Shown piece after piece: positions 1 through 5,357 of a stretch of 5,943 nt of DNA. Under the pieces are notes generated by a model that worked only from the letters and a program-made list of their open reading frames with translations, did not search any database and had not been told where the DNA came from. The stretch comes from Kouleothrix aurantiaca (GTDB lineage Bacteria > Chloroflexota > Chloroflexia > Chloroflexales > Roseiflexaceae), in contig LJCR01000163.1 in NCBI GenBank assembly GCA_001399705.1, forward strand, positions 1 through 5,943. The letters run 5' to 3'. The translations under genes were made by a program, and so were the position numbers. How positions within the stretch are numbered: the first letter of the stretch is position 1; every line of letters starts with the position of its first letter.

Positions 1-2
1 GA

Positions 3-182
3 CGCCTCCTCGACGCTGCGGGCCGCGTAGGGACGATCACTTCCAGCATTTTTATTCGACAAGCTATTTCGCATCTGGAAAGCATCATGCAACGACGACG
101 ACCAACCTCGCGACAACCCGGGCACTGCCAATACCGCGCCATCAAAGGCACGCTGATCTACTGCACTACCTGCGGCAATTGA
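3..182 (+). CDS. 3' end of an upstream gene with a Cys-rich C-terminal tail (partial)
   Basis: The frame starting at base 3 is open from the window edge to the TGA at 180-182 and encodes 59 residues, so this is the C-terminus of a gene that begins outside the window. The peptide reads like real protein: a helical stretch (around RQAISHLESIM), a basic linker (QRRRPTSRQPG), then a terminal HCQYRAIKGTLIYCTTCGN. The tail has the pattern H-C-x11-C-x2-C, which resembles half of a zinc ribbon or a small metal-binding knuckle. Metal binding is inferred, not shown. Its stop overlaps the next gene's candidate TTG start in the sequence TTGA, which suggests translational coupling. An internal ATG at 87 could in principle start a 31-residue peptide, but the open frame upstream makes a partial longer gene more likely. 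Function is not recognised. Confidence 0.5.
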   Translation, partial: RLLDAAGRVGTITSSIFIRQAISHLESIMQRRRPTSRQPGHCQYRAIKGTLIYCTTCGN

Positions 183-703
183 CGACCGATGGGCGCGGCC
201 GCGAGCTGCGCCCGGGCTTGGGAGGACTCGTGCTCGACCTGCTGGTCATCCTCTTCTGGCAATTTATCCGCGAGCAGCACGGTCAGGTGCCGCGGGACAA
301 AGAAATCATGCTGGAGCTGGAGCCCAGCGGTGGCGGTGCGGTCATCGCGCGCCGCACGGTCTACAGCAACCGCTGCCGGCAGATGCTGCTCGACTGGCCC
401 GGTGTCGATGCCGGCGTGGCGGCCCTCCGAGCGGCGCTGCACGGCCCGGGCGCCGCGCCCTACGAACTGGAGATCGACGACGTCCTGATACTTGGCCAGG
501 AGCTGGAACAGATCACCGAACCGCTGTACATCGAGCTGCGCAGCAACGGCGCGGGGTGCGCCGTGTCGCGTACGGCGCGGCAGGACGACGCCGAGCGGCG
601 CGATCTCGCCAGTTGGGGGCTGCTCCCAGGAGCCGCGCAGGAGCTGGTCTGGAGCATCGATCACGCCCGCCAGCGCGGCATAGCAACCAGACAGGGGACA
701 TGA
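179..703 (+). CDS. Hypothetical protein, first complete gene of the methylase-like operon
   Basis: This 174-residue protein is not recognised. The first 16 residues are polar and Gly/Arg-rich, followed by a hydrophobic or amphipathic stretch (about 17-30, LVLDLLVILFWQFI). After that comes a probably globular part with beta-like strands (EIMLELEP, 42-49), a middle with YELEIDDVLILG (95-106) and PLYIELRS (115-122), and a charged helical C-terminus. No catalytic motif stands out. The start is uncertain. TTG at 179 overlaps the previous stop as TTGA but has no clear Shine-Dalgarno. GTG at 230, in frame, has GGGAGG at 220-225 four bases upstream and would give 157 residues. The stop TGA at 701-703 overlaps the next start, so it is probably co-translated with the methyltransferase-like genes and may work with them. 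The opposite-strand frame over the same bases is Arg/Ala/Gln-rich and looks like a shadow. Confidence 0.6.
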   Translation: MTTDGRGRELRPGLGGLVLDLLVILFWQFIREQHGQVPRDKEIMLELEPSGGGAVIARRTVYSNRCRQMLLDWPGVDAGVAALRAALHGPGAAPYELEIDDVLILGQELEQITEPLYIELRSNGAGCAVSRTARQDDAERRDLASWGLLPGAAQELVWSIDHARQRGIATRQGT

Positions 704-1827
704 TGGGTAAGGTTAGCCGAACCAAACGCGAGCGCCGCGACGGCAACGAAGCAGGCAAGGGCATGCGCCGTGTGGCGCCGGGATCGCCGGTCGACCCGGG
801 CGCTGACGGCGTGATCATCGACCCCGATCTGATTTGGCACCCGCCGAGCGAGCCGATCGACGACATGCTGGAGACGCTGGACGGAATCACGCGCCGGACC
901 GGCCACGGACACAACACGGTCTTTCGCGACTGGGTCGCATTCTGCGACGGCGTGCTGCGGACGCTGCCGCTGCATCTCCGGCAGGCGGCGCTCAAGGAAT
1001 CGATCGTTCAAATGCCGCAGGACACGCCTGACGACGTCCGCCAGGTCTGGCGGGACCTCGACCAGCGCTACGGCCAGCACACCGATCTGGCGCTCCAGCA
1101 ATTCTCCCAGGTGCTCTGGCAGCTCATGCAAGCGGCGAGTACGTGTGTCGCCGACTGGCTCGGCGTGATGTTTATGCGCTGGAAGCTCGGCAACGGGGCC
1201 GATCAATTCTTCACGCCCTGGAATGCGGCAAAGCTCATGGCTGAAATGTCGCTTCTGGAGCAGGAAGTCCACAAGGCGGTCATGGCCGCGCTCGAAGACG
1301 AGCGGAACGAAGCCGGCAAGATCCTGCGCTTCATGCTCCCGGTCGCGGCGGCGATGTCGGAGGCCGGCCAGCAGGAGTTCTGGCGCACGAAGCTGCTGCC
1401 CGCCGCGCTGCCGTACATCAAGCCGATCCCATTCATTGACACATGCTGTGGTAGCGGCGTGATGCTCCTTGCGGCCTCGACCACGGTGCCTGCCTGGGCC
1501 AACCGGCTGGGCATTGTAAACTATTTTGGTGTTGACTTGGACCCCTTCTGCGCGCTTATGACGCGCGTCCAGTGCATGCTCTATGGACTAAACGGCTATC
1601 AAGCAAACCTTGAGCTGTCGCTGCTGGACGCCCTGGAGGCGCGCGGTATCACCCTCCCCACGCCCGAGCAGCGCCAAGCCTGGGACGACACAGCGGCTGG
1701 GGCGGCGGACGAACACGCGGCCGCTGACCCGCCCTCGCCCCAGCGACCGCGCCGGCGCGGCCTGCGGCGCGTGCCGGAGGGCATCGTCGTCGTCGATACA
1801 CCGAGTGAAGAGGACATCATCACATGA
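703..1827 (+). CDS. N6-adenine methyltransferase-like protein (HsdM-type SAM fold), paralogue 1, no catalytic NPPY motif
   Basis: The 374-residue protein resembles the HsdM/N-6 DNA methylase family, which transfers methyl groups from SAM to adenine in DNA. Seen, in order: a basic N-terminus (KVSRTKRERR), HPPSEP at 46-51, a helical region with VFRDWV, the FTP element DQFFTPW (167-173), a long helical segment, SAM-binding motif I D-T-C-C-G-S-G (246-252), and an acidic loop VDLD (277-280) expected to contact SAM ribose. The usual motif IV, (N/D/S)PP(Y/F/W), is absent; the protein ends in a variable tail with PRRRGLRR and an acidic end. It aligns along its whole length with the next gene. ATG at 703 is chosen because AGGGG (693-697) lies five bases upstream. 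ATG at 700 would give an exact ATGA overlap with the preceding stop. The fold call is firm; active DNA methylation is doubtful, and a regulatory, DNA-binding or partner-dependent role is possible. Confidence 0.8.
   Translation: MGKVSRTKRERRDGNEAGKGMRRVAPGSPVDPGADGVIIDPDLIWHPPSEPIDDMLETLDGITRRTGHGHNTVFRDWVAFCDGVLRTLPLHLRQAALKESIVQMPQDTPDDVRQVWRDLDQRYGQHTDLALQQFSQVLWQLMQAASTCVADWLGVMFMRWKLGNGADQFFTPWNAAKLMAEMSLLEQEVHKAVMAALEDERNEAGKILRFMLPVAAAMSEAGQQEFWRTKLLPAALPYIKPIPFIDTCCGSGVMLLAASTTVPAWANRLGIVNYFGVDLDPFCALMTRVQCMLYGLNGYQANLELSLLDALEARGITLPTPEQRQAWDDTAAGAADEHAAADPPSPQRPRRRGLRRVPEGIVVVDTPSEEDIIT
1809..1814 (+). promoter_or_regulatory. Ribosome binding site for the second methylase-like gene
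   Basis: AGAGGA lies nine bases before the ATG at 1824, inside the end of the preceding gene. With the ATGA stop/start overlap it fixes this start and supports coupled translation of the two paralogues. Confidence 0.5.
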
Positions 1828-2936
1828 GCAAGCGCGTTGGAAAGACCGCCCGGCGCAAGCAGGCGGCGATGGACCGGCAGATCGGCGCCGCGCTGCGCGC
1901 GATGGTCGGCGAGCCCGGCGACAATCGCACACTGATGCAGTGGAACCCGCCGACAGAACCAGTAGAGCGCATCGCCAAGCTGCTGCTGACGCTCGCTGAT
2001 CAGGGCTATCAGCCATACCAGGTTTTTCATGACTGGTGCGACTACGGTTGCGGTATGATGCGCATGGTTCCACTCGACCTGAAGCGGATTGCAGCGACAG
2101 GGACGATCACCAGCCGGATTGAGGAGCTGCCGGAGGATCTGCGCGATCTGGAACTGCGCATGCGCCACCGGTACGAACGGCACCTGGAGCGTGCGACAAA
2201 CATCTTCTCGCAGGCACTCGACGTCATGCTGGAGGCCGCCGATCAGGTCGTGTTTGACTGGGCCGGCACGGTCTTCGAGCACATGGATCTCAGCGGCGAC
2301 GGCGGCCAATTTTTCACGCCGTGGCCGCTCGCGATGAGCATGGCCAACCTCCAGCGATTTTCGGAACAGGTGACCAGAATGCTGCTGGAAGCGCTGAACC
2401 ACCCCGACAACCTCTACGGCACCGTCGCACTGATCGCGTGGCGGGTTGCCGAGATGCTGCCGGCAGACGCGCAGCAGACATACTTCCTCAAGCACGTGGT
2501 GCCTGCCGCGCAGCCGTTCATCAAGCCCCTGGCGATCTGCGATTGTGCCTGTGGTAGCGGCCGTCTACTCCTTGCGGCGGCAACTCATATCCCCCATTGG
2601 GCGGTGCTTGGCGGGGTAGTGAACTTTACTGGTATGGACATCAGCGCCGTATGCGTGTCGATGGCGCGCTTCATGGCCAATGTGTACGGCCTGAACAGTA
2701 TCGGCGCGGAGACCATCGTAGCGTTCGACGCCGCGCGACGGGCCCGGGCCGGCGAGGAAATCGTCACGCCAATGGCCGGGTTTACGCTGGGCGGCTCTGG
2801 TGACCGCAACGCCGCGCGGCGTTGGGAGCGAACCGAGACGGGCTGGGAAGTTGTGGCCGACGAGACAGCCGCCGCCGCGCAGCCCGGCGCCACGCGCACG
2901 GTGCGTGGGCGCAAACAGGCGCGCGTGACTGTTTGA
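1824..2936 (+). CDS. N6-adenine methyltransferase-like protein (HsdM-type SAM fold), paralogue 2, no catalytic NPPY motif
   Basis: The 370-residue protein is a tandem paralogue of the preceding gene. It has a basic N-terminus (SKRVGKTARRK), WNPPTEP at 40-46, a helical region with VFHDWC, GGQFFTPW (160-167), SAM motif I D-C-A-C-G-S-G (240-246) and GMDIS (270-274) as the acidic loop. FTP to motif I is 74 residues and motif I to the acidic Asp is 32 residues, the same as in paralogue 1. GGQFFTP is a good match to HsdM and to the methylase-like genes carried on conjugative elements and phages. After motif I no (N/D/S)PP(Y/F/W) appears. NPPT near the N-terminus aligns with HPPS of paralogue 1, so it is not the catalytic motif. 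The tail is Ala/Arg-rich (RTVRGRKQAR). ATG at 1824 overlaps the previous stop as ATGA. The two proteins may form a heterodimer. SAM binding is likely; catalysis is uncertain. Confidence 0.8.
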   Translation: MSKRVGKTARRKQAAMDRQIGAALRAMVGEPGDNRTLMQWNPPTEPVERIAKLLLTLADQGYQPYQVFHDWCDYGCGMMRMVPLDLKRIAATGTITSRIEELPEDLRDLELRMRHRYERHLERATNIFSQALDVMLEAADQVVFDWAGTVFEHMDLSGDGGQFFTPWPLAMSMANLQRFSEQVTRMLLEALNHPDNLYGTVALIAWRVAEMLPADAQQTYFLKHVVPAAQPFIKPLAICDCACGSGRLLLAAATHIPHWAVLGGVVNFTGMDISAVCVSMARFMANVYGLNSIGAETIVAFDAARRARAGEEIVTPMAGFTLGGSGDRNAARRWERTETGWEVVADETAAAAQPGATRTVRGRKQARVTV

Positions 2937-2958
2937 TGATAGGAGCGGTGGCTTGGCG

Positions 2959-2965
2959 AGAGGAG
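2959..2965 (+). promoter_or_regulatory. Ribosome binding site deciding the start of the membrane protein
   Basis: AGAGGAG lies five bases before ATG 2971. A second purine-rich site, AGGAG at 2941-2945, lies seven bases before the in-frame TTG at 2953, so a six-residue longer form is possible. The ATG with the longer match is preferred. Confidence 0.55.
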
Positions 2966-2970
2966 ATGCT

Positions 2971-3738
2971 ATGCGGGCGATAGGCTTGAAGCGCTGGAAC
3001 GCTCCCCTTAGCGCGGGTGGGCTGATCGCCGTTAGCGCCGGCGCATCCTGGGCCGCCATGGCGATCCTTGCGGCGGCGGCCGATACCTGCGTGGTTATCG
3101 AGATCGCGGGGCTCCTCGGTACCGGACTGCTCATACTGCTGGCCAGCCGGCCGGGGGTGCCGCCAAGCGGCGCGGCGTCCTGGCGTGCCCAGGCGCTGAT
3201 CGGCGCCCTCACGGTGGTGGCGCTTGCCGGCATCCCGGCCATCCCGGCGCCCTGGCGTGAGAGCGCCAGGGTGCTCAGCGCGATCGTGCCAGCCCTGGCC
3301 GCCCGGAGCCTCGGCGCGCTGCTGGCCTGGCGCATCGGCATCCCGCTGGTCGAGCTGGCCCCGCCAAGCTGGCGCGGCACCGCACCTACATGCATCATTG
3401 CCGTCGCGCTGATGCTCGGCACATGCCCCGTCCTGGGCGCTGGAACGATGGCACTTGGCTGGGTTGCCGGCGTCGCCTATGGCGCGGCAATCGACCGCTG
3501 GCACCTGCCGTCGCGCAACGAAGACACCCCGCTCATCGCTCTCGGCGTCGCCAGCCTCGCGGTACTAACTGCCGCCATTCAGAACCGCGCCATCGCCGAG
3601 GCCGTCACTGTCTGGCCGGTGACGGCGCTCCACCTGGCAGGCGCCGCGCTGGCAGTCTTGCTGCTCGGCCGCGTGTGGCGGGCCAGCCGGCTGGAGCGGA
3701 TGGTGGAAGCGCTGACATCGCGCGATAACGGTCGCTAA
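2971..3738 (+). CDS. Polytopic membrane protein of unknown function
   Basis: This 255-residue protein is dominated by Ala/Leu/Gly/Val hydrophobic stretches. By eye there are seven or eight membrane segments, at about 14-36, 41-58, 75-92, 101-120, 139-157, 158-174, 187-203 and 212-233. They are separated by short loops with charged residues (WRESAR at 95-100, DRWHLPSRNED at 175-185). The C-terminus after the last segment is basic and polar (RVWRASRLERMVEALTSRDNGR begins near 234) and is probably cytoplasmic. No transporter, protease or secretion motif was recognised, and no cleavable signal peptide is evident. It begins 34 bases after the second methylase-like gene in the same direction, so it probably belongs to the same transcript and could anchor or partner the operon's products at the membrane. 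That role is inference from position only. The long opposite-strand frame here is a GC-driven shadow. Confidence 0.65.
   Translation: MRAIGLKRWNAPLSAGGLIAVSAGASWAAMAILAAAADTCVVIEIAGLLGTGLLILLASRPGVPPSGAASWRAQALIGALTVVALAGIPAIPAPWRESARVLSAIVPALAARSLGALLAWRIGIPLVELAPPSWRGTAPTCIIAVALMLGTCPVLGAGTMALGWVAGVAYGAAIDRWHLPSRNEDTPLIALGVASLAVLTAAIQNRAIAEAVTVWPVTALHLAGAALAVLLLGRVWRASRLERMVEALTSRDNGR
3247..3274 (+). repeat. Inverted repeat (hairpin) inside the membrane protein gene
   Basis: CCCTGGCG (3250-3257) and CGCCAGGG (3264-3271) are perfect inverted copies around a six-base loop. A G-T pair and two further G-C pairs extend the stem to 11 positions. It lies inside codons for a cytoplasmic-type loop (APWRESARVL) and has no T-tract, so it is not a standard terminator. 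It may be a by-product of high GC. Confidence 0.4.
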
Positions 3739-3799
3739 TTGACAGGCATGACCAACACCATAACGGCCAGGGTTTATTCGTATGCGGTATCTCTTCGTC

Positions 3800-4480
3800 T
3801 CATCGGCTCTCAGATTGAAATGCGCTGTAGGCGAAGGCAATCTTGTCGAAAATGCGCATGGCCGGAGTGCCTTGTTCGAGCGCATAGAAGCGCTCGATAC
3901 CGTAGTCGGTAATCTGGGCTTTGACTGCTGCAAGTGACCGCACGTAGAGATCGCCCGAATAGCCAGGCTGCGACCCGCTGCGATAGGGAATACCGCAGGT
4001 TGCCTTTAAGGCTTGCGCCGCATTACTATCCACGATCAGAAATAGCTCGGGATTAAGGAAATGTAAAATCTTAGTCGCGCCAACGTGGAACTCGGCATCG
4101 CGCTCCGTGAATCGCTCCTCACCGCCGCGTGCCAAAATCGTGTAGGCTTGGTTAACCGCGTTGGCATGTTGTGGCAGATCGATCTCAAAGAGGGTGCGGT
4201 GAATGATGATGTCTAGCAGTGGTTGGACTTGACCTAACTTCTGATGCAAGCGTCTGGCAAAACCGCCCGCATCTGGGTCGTAGCGATTCGGCAGTCCACT
4301 CCCCATCATTCGCCCCATATCAAACGCAATGAGGGCAGCAATCAGGTAGGGATCGTACTCCGGTGTGAATGGCGCACGCGATCGGCGCAGTTCCCGATAT
4401 ACTGCGTCGGCCGCAAGATTGTAATGCAAACACAGCCGATTGTAGCGTTCGATACTGGCTGCGGCGTTCTGAAACAGCAT
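3800..4480 (-). CDS. Hypothetical protein with a conserved VGATKILHFLNP-type core
   Basis: The 226-residue soluble protein starts at ATG 4480, six bases after AGGAGGAG. A longer reading to 4549 is less likely. Features: a helical N-terminus (1-35), FDMGRMMG with a following RYDPD (53-70), helices through LLDIIIHRTLFEIDLP (88-103), and a distinctive core VGATKILHFLNPELFLIVDSN (133-153). Towards the end are IERFYAL (195-201) and RIFDKIAFAYSAF (209-221). The 'TK-hLH-hhxPxhhhhhD' pattern recalls bacterial proteins of unknown function in which a helix-hairpin-helix-like core ends in an Asp. I cannot name the family with certainty. GC is visibly lower than the neighbours (24 of 60 bases at 4021-4080 by my count, against 46 of 60 at 421-480), suggesting separate acquisition. 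It follows the small AbrB-like gene on the same strand after about 25 bases and converges on the membrane protein gene, with 61 bases between the stops. Confidence 0.75.
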   Translation of the reverse strand: MLFQNAAASIERYNRLCLHYNLAADAVYRELRRSRAPFTPEYDPYLIAALIAFDMGRMMGSGLPNRYDPDAGGFARRLHQKLGQVQPLLDIIIHRTLFEIDLPQHANAVNQAYTILARGGEERFTERDAEFHVGATKILHFLNPELFLIVDSNAAQALKATCGIPYRSGSQPGYSGDLYVRSLAAVKAQITDYGIERFYALEQGTPAMRIFDKIAFAYSAFQSESR

Positions 4481-4486
4481 GGCAAG

Positions 4487-4494
4487 CTCCTCCT
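4487..4494 (-). promoter_or_regulatory. Strong ribosome binding site before the 226-residue gene
   Basis: On the minus strand this reads AGGAGGAG, six bases before ATG 4480. It is the strongest Shine-Dalgarno in the window and decides the start against the upstream in-frame codon at 4549. Confidence 0.7.
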
Positions 4495-4505
4495 GTCTAC
4501 AACGA

Positions 4506-4934
4506 TTACGGCTCACTTGGGAGATCCGGCTCGGGTGCCGGGCCGGCACCGACGTCGATCCGCAGCTCTTTGTCTACGGCCTCGCACAAGAGATACAGTC
4601 CAGGCTCAAAACCGAGGGCTACGAGCTGGGCCGCGCCGATAGAGATGCGCGGCTGGCCATCGGCACCCTGAGTCACGCGGAACGGCAGCCCCCGGACACC
4701 GTGCCGGACGAGCAGGTCGTCGCCCACACGGTCGATGCGGACGGCGGTCGGTTCTCCCAGATCTGCCAGAGTCGCCTGCCGAAGAAGATTCGCCCGCTGT
4801 GTCCGCCGCCAGGTGCAACAACACGCACATCGAGCGCGCCGCTGCCCCAGAGACGGCCTGCCTGCCCGTGATGATCCGTCAGCGGTACGGGAGGAAGCAT
4901 CGTCGGCGGAACCAGAGCGCCGACCGGGAGACAC
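4506..4934 (-). CDS. Small protein with AbrB-like C-terminus; probable frameshift in the N-terminal third
   Basis: The uninterrupted frame runs from GTG 4934 to TAA 4506 (142 residues). Its last ~90 residues look genuine: LADLGEPTAVRIDRVGDDLL, GLPFRV, then PRISIGAAQLVALGFEPGLYLL and KELRID, followed by a Pro/Glu tail. The 'RISI-x5-L-x-x-LG-x-x-x-G' run resembles the swapped-hairpin AbrB/SpoVT DNA-binding fold, here in place of the usual 'GRITIPxxLRxxLGhxxGD'. This is tentative. The first ~50 residues in this frame are Ser/Arg/Cys-rich (RARCACCCTWRR) and look out of frame. A different minus frame from ATG 4900 gives more protein-like sequence (MLPPVPLTDHHG, then LWGSGALDVRVVAPGGG, then GRIFFGR). 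A one-base indel between about 4775 and 4835 would join the two into a protein of about 131 residues. It lies 25 bases upstream of the 226-residue gene and may regulate it. Confidence 0.5.
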   Translation of the reverse strand: MSPGRRSGSADDASSRTADGSSRAGRPSLGQRRARCACCCTWRRTQRANLLRQATLADLGEPTAVRIDRVGDDLLVRHGVRGLPFRVTQGADGQPRISIGAAQLVALGFEPGLYLLCEAVDKELRIDVGAGPAPEPDLPSEP

Positions 4935-4944
4935 AGCCTGATAT

Positions 4945-4973
4945 ATAATATCGTTTTATGATACATTTGTCAG
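4945..4973 (-). promoter_or_regulatory. Sigma70-like promoter for the minus-strand pair
   Basis: On the minus strand, CTGACA (4973-4968; 5 of 6 to TTGACA) is followed by a 17-base spacer (4967-4951) and TATTAT (4950-4945; 5 of 6 to TATAAT). It lies in an AT-rich pocket between the stop of the Cys-rich gene and the AbrB-like gene. Transcription would start near 4938, only a few bases before GTG 4934 and about 38 bases before ATG 4900. No operator palindrome was identified. Confidence 0.55.
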
Positions 4974-4974
4974 G

Positions 4975-5301
4975 TTATGATCGGTCTGTTATGACAACCC
5001 GGCTGGCGCCCGAGCCGCCCGCGCCGCCACAATCGTAATCCCTGGCCGGTAGAACGCCGCAAATGGTGCTCTCGATCGAGACGCGCTCGATGACGTCGGC
5101 TAGCGCTGTGCACCGCTCCCCGACTTCGGCCCAGGTGATCTCTATCAACCAGGTCGCCGGCGCGTCCCCGGTGATGTTTGGCGGCGCGCAGGGGAGGCGA
5201 TCCGTACCACACCGAAGGCCACAATCAAACGCGATACATCCCAACGGGAGCGTCCAGAGTGTTTTTTCTTTTTTGTCGCAATCCTGTCGTTGTTGGAGCA
5301 C
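4975..5301 (-). CDS. Small cysteine-rich hypothetical protein
   Basis: The frame from GTG 5301 to TAA 4975 encodes 108 residues. AGGA lies four bases before the GTG, and a stop codon lies five codons further upstream, so the GTG is the farthest usable start. There is no in-frame ATG. Eight cysteines are present (8, 22, 27, 31, 38, 64, 81, 91). The N-terminal four follow C-x4-C-x3-C-x6-C, which could bind metal or form disulfides. The middle is more ordinary (TWLIEITWAEVGERC, ALADVIERVSIES), and the C-terminus is Gly-rich (CGGAGGSGAS). Third codon positions are GC-rich over the last 60 codons, as expected for coding sequence here. The family is not recognised. It lies between two minus-strand genes in the same direction, with 56 bases to the gene upstream. 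Overlapping frames on the plus strand are less protein-like. A chance frame remains possible, especially for the first 40 residues. Confidence 0.4.
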   Translation of the reverse strand: MLQQRQDCDKKEKTLWTLPLGCIAFDCGLRCGTDRLPCAPPNITGDAPATWLIEITWAEVGERCTALADVIERVSIESTICGVLPARDYDCGGAGGSGASRVVITDRS

Positions 5302-5357
5302 ACGATCCTGCGATTAGTGTGTGTAGCCGAAAAGGTGGTCCTAGACCCGGTTTCAGG

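Noticed and set aside
158..664. Minus-strand 168-codon frame opposite the first operon gene
   Set aside because: The plus-strand product looks more protein-like and is tied to its neighbours by overlaps. The minus frame has no Shine-Dalgarno or neighbouring gene in its direction.
1944..1955. NPPT in the second methylase-like protein as catalytic motif IV
   Set aside because: The fourth residue is Thr instead of Tyr/Phe/Trp, it lies near residue 41 far from motif I, and it aligns with HPPS in the paralogue, so it is an unrelated conserved N-terminal element.
2565..3422. Long minus-strand open frame (285 codons) opposite the membrane protein
   Set aside because: Its product is Ala/Arg/Ser/Pro-rich without recognisable structure and covers the end of the second methylase-like gene as well as the membrane gene. 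High GC produces such frames.
3739..3799. Terminator between the convergent genes
   Set aside because: No stable stem followed by a T-run on either strand was found in this 61-base gap.
4479..4871. Plus-strand 130-codon frame opposite the AbrB-like gene
   Set aside because: It begins with no ribosome binding site and ends in Pro/Arg/Thr-rich sequence, and the minus strand has a promoter and a more ordered product. Some parts look protein-like, so this is not absolute.
4944..4949. Perfect TATAAT on the plus strand as a plus-strand promoter
   Set aside because: The bases 17-18 upstream (around 4920-4926, CGACCG) do not resemble TTGACA, and no plus-strand gene follows. The same AT-rich stretch serves better as the minus-strand -10.
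5257..5275. T-rich run TTTTTTCTTTTTT as a plus-strand terminator
   Set aside because: No clear GC stem precedes it, and it falls inside the start of the minus-strand Cys-rich frame.
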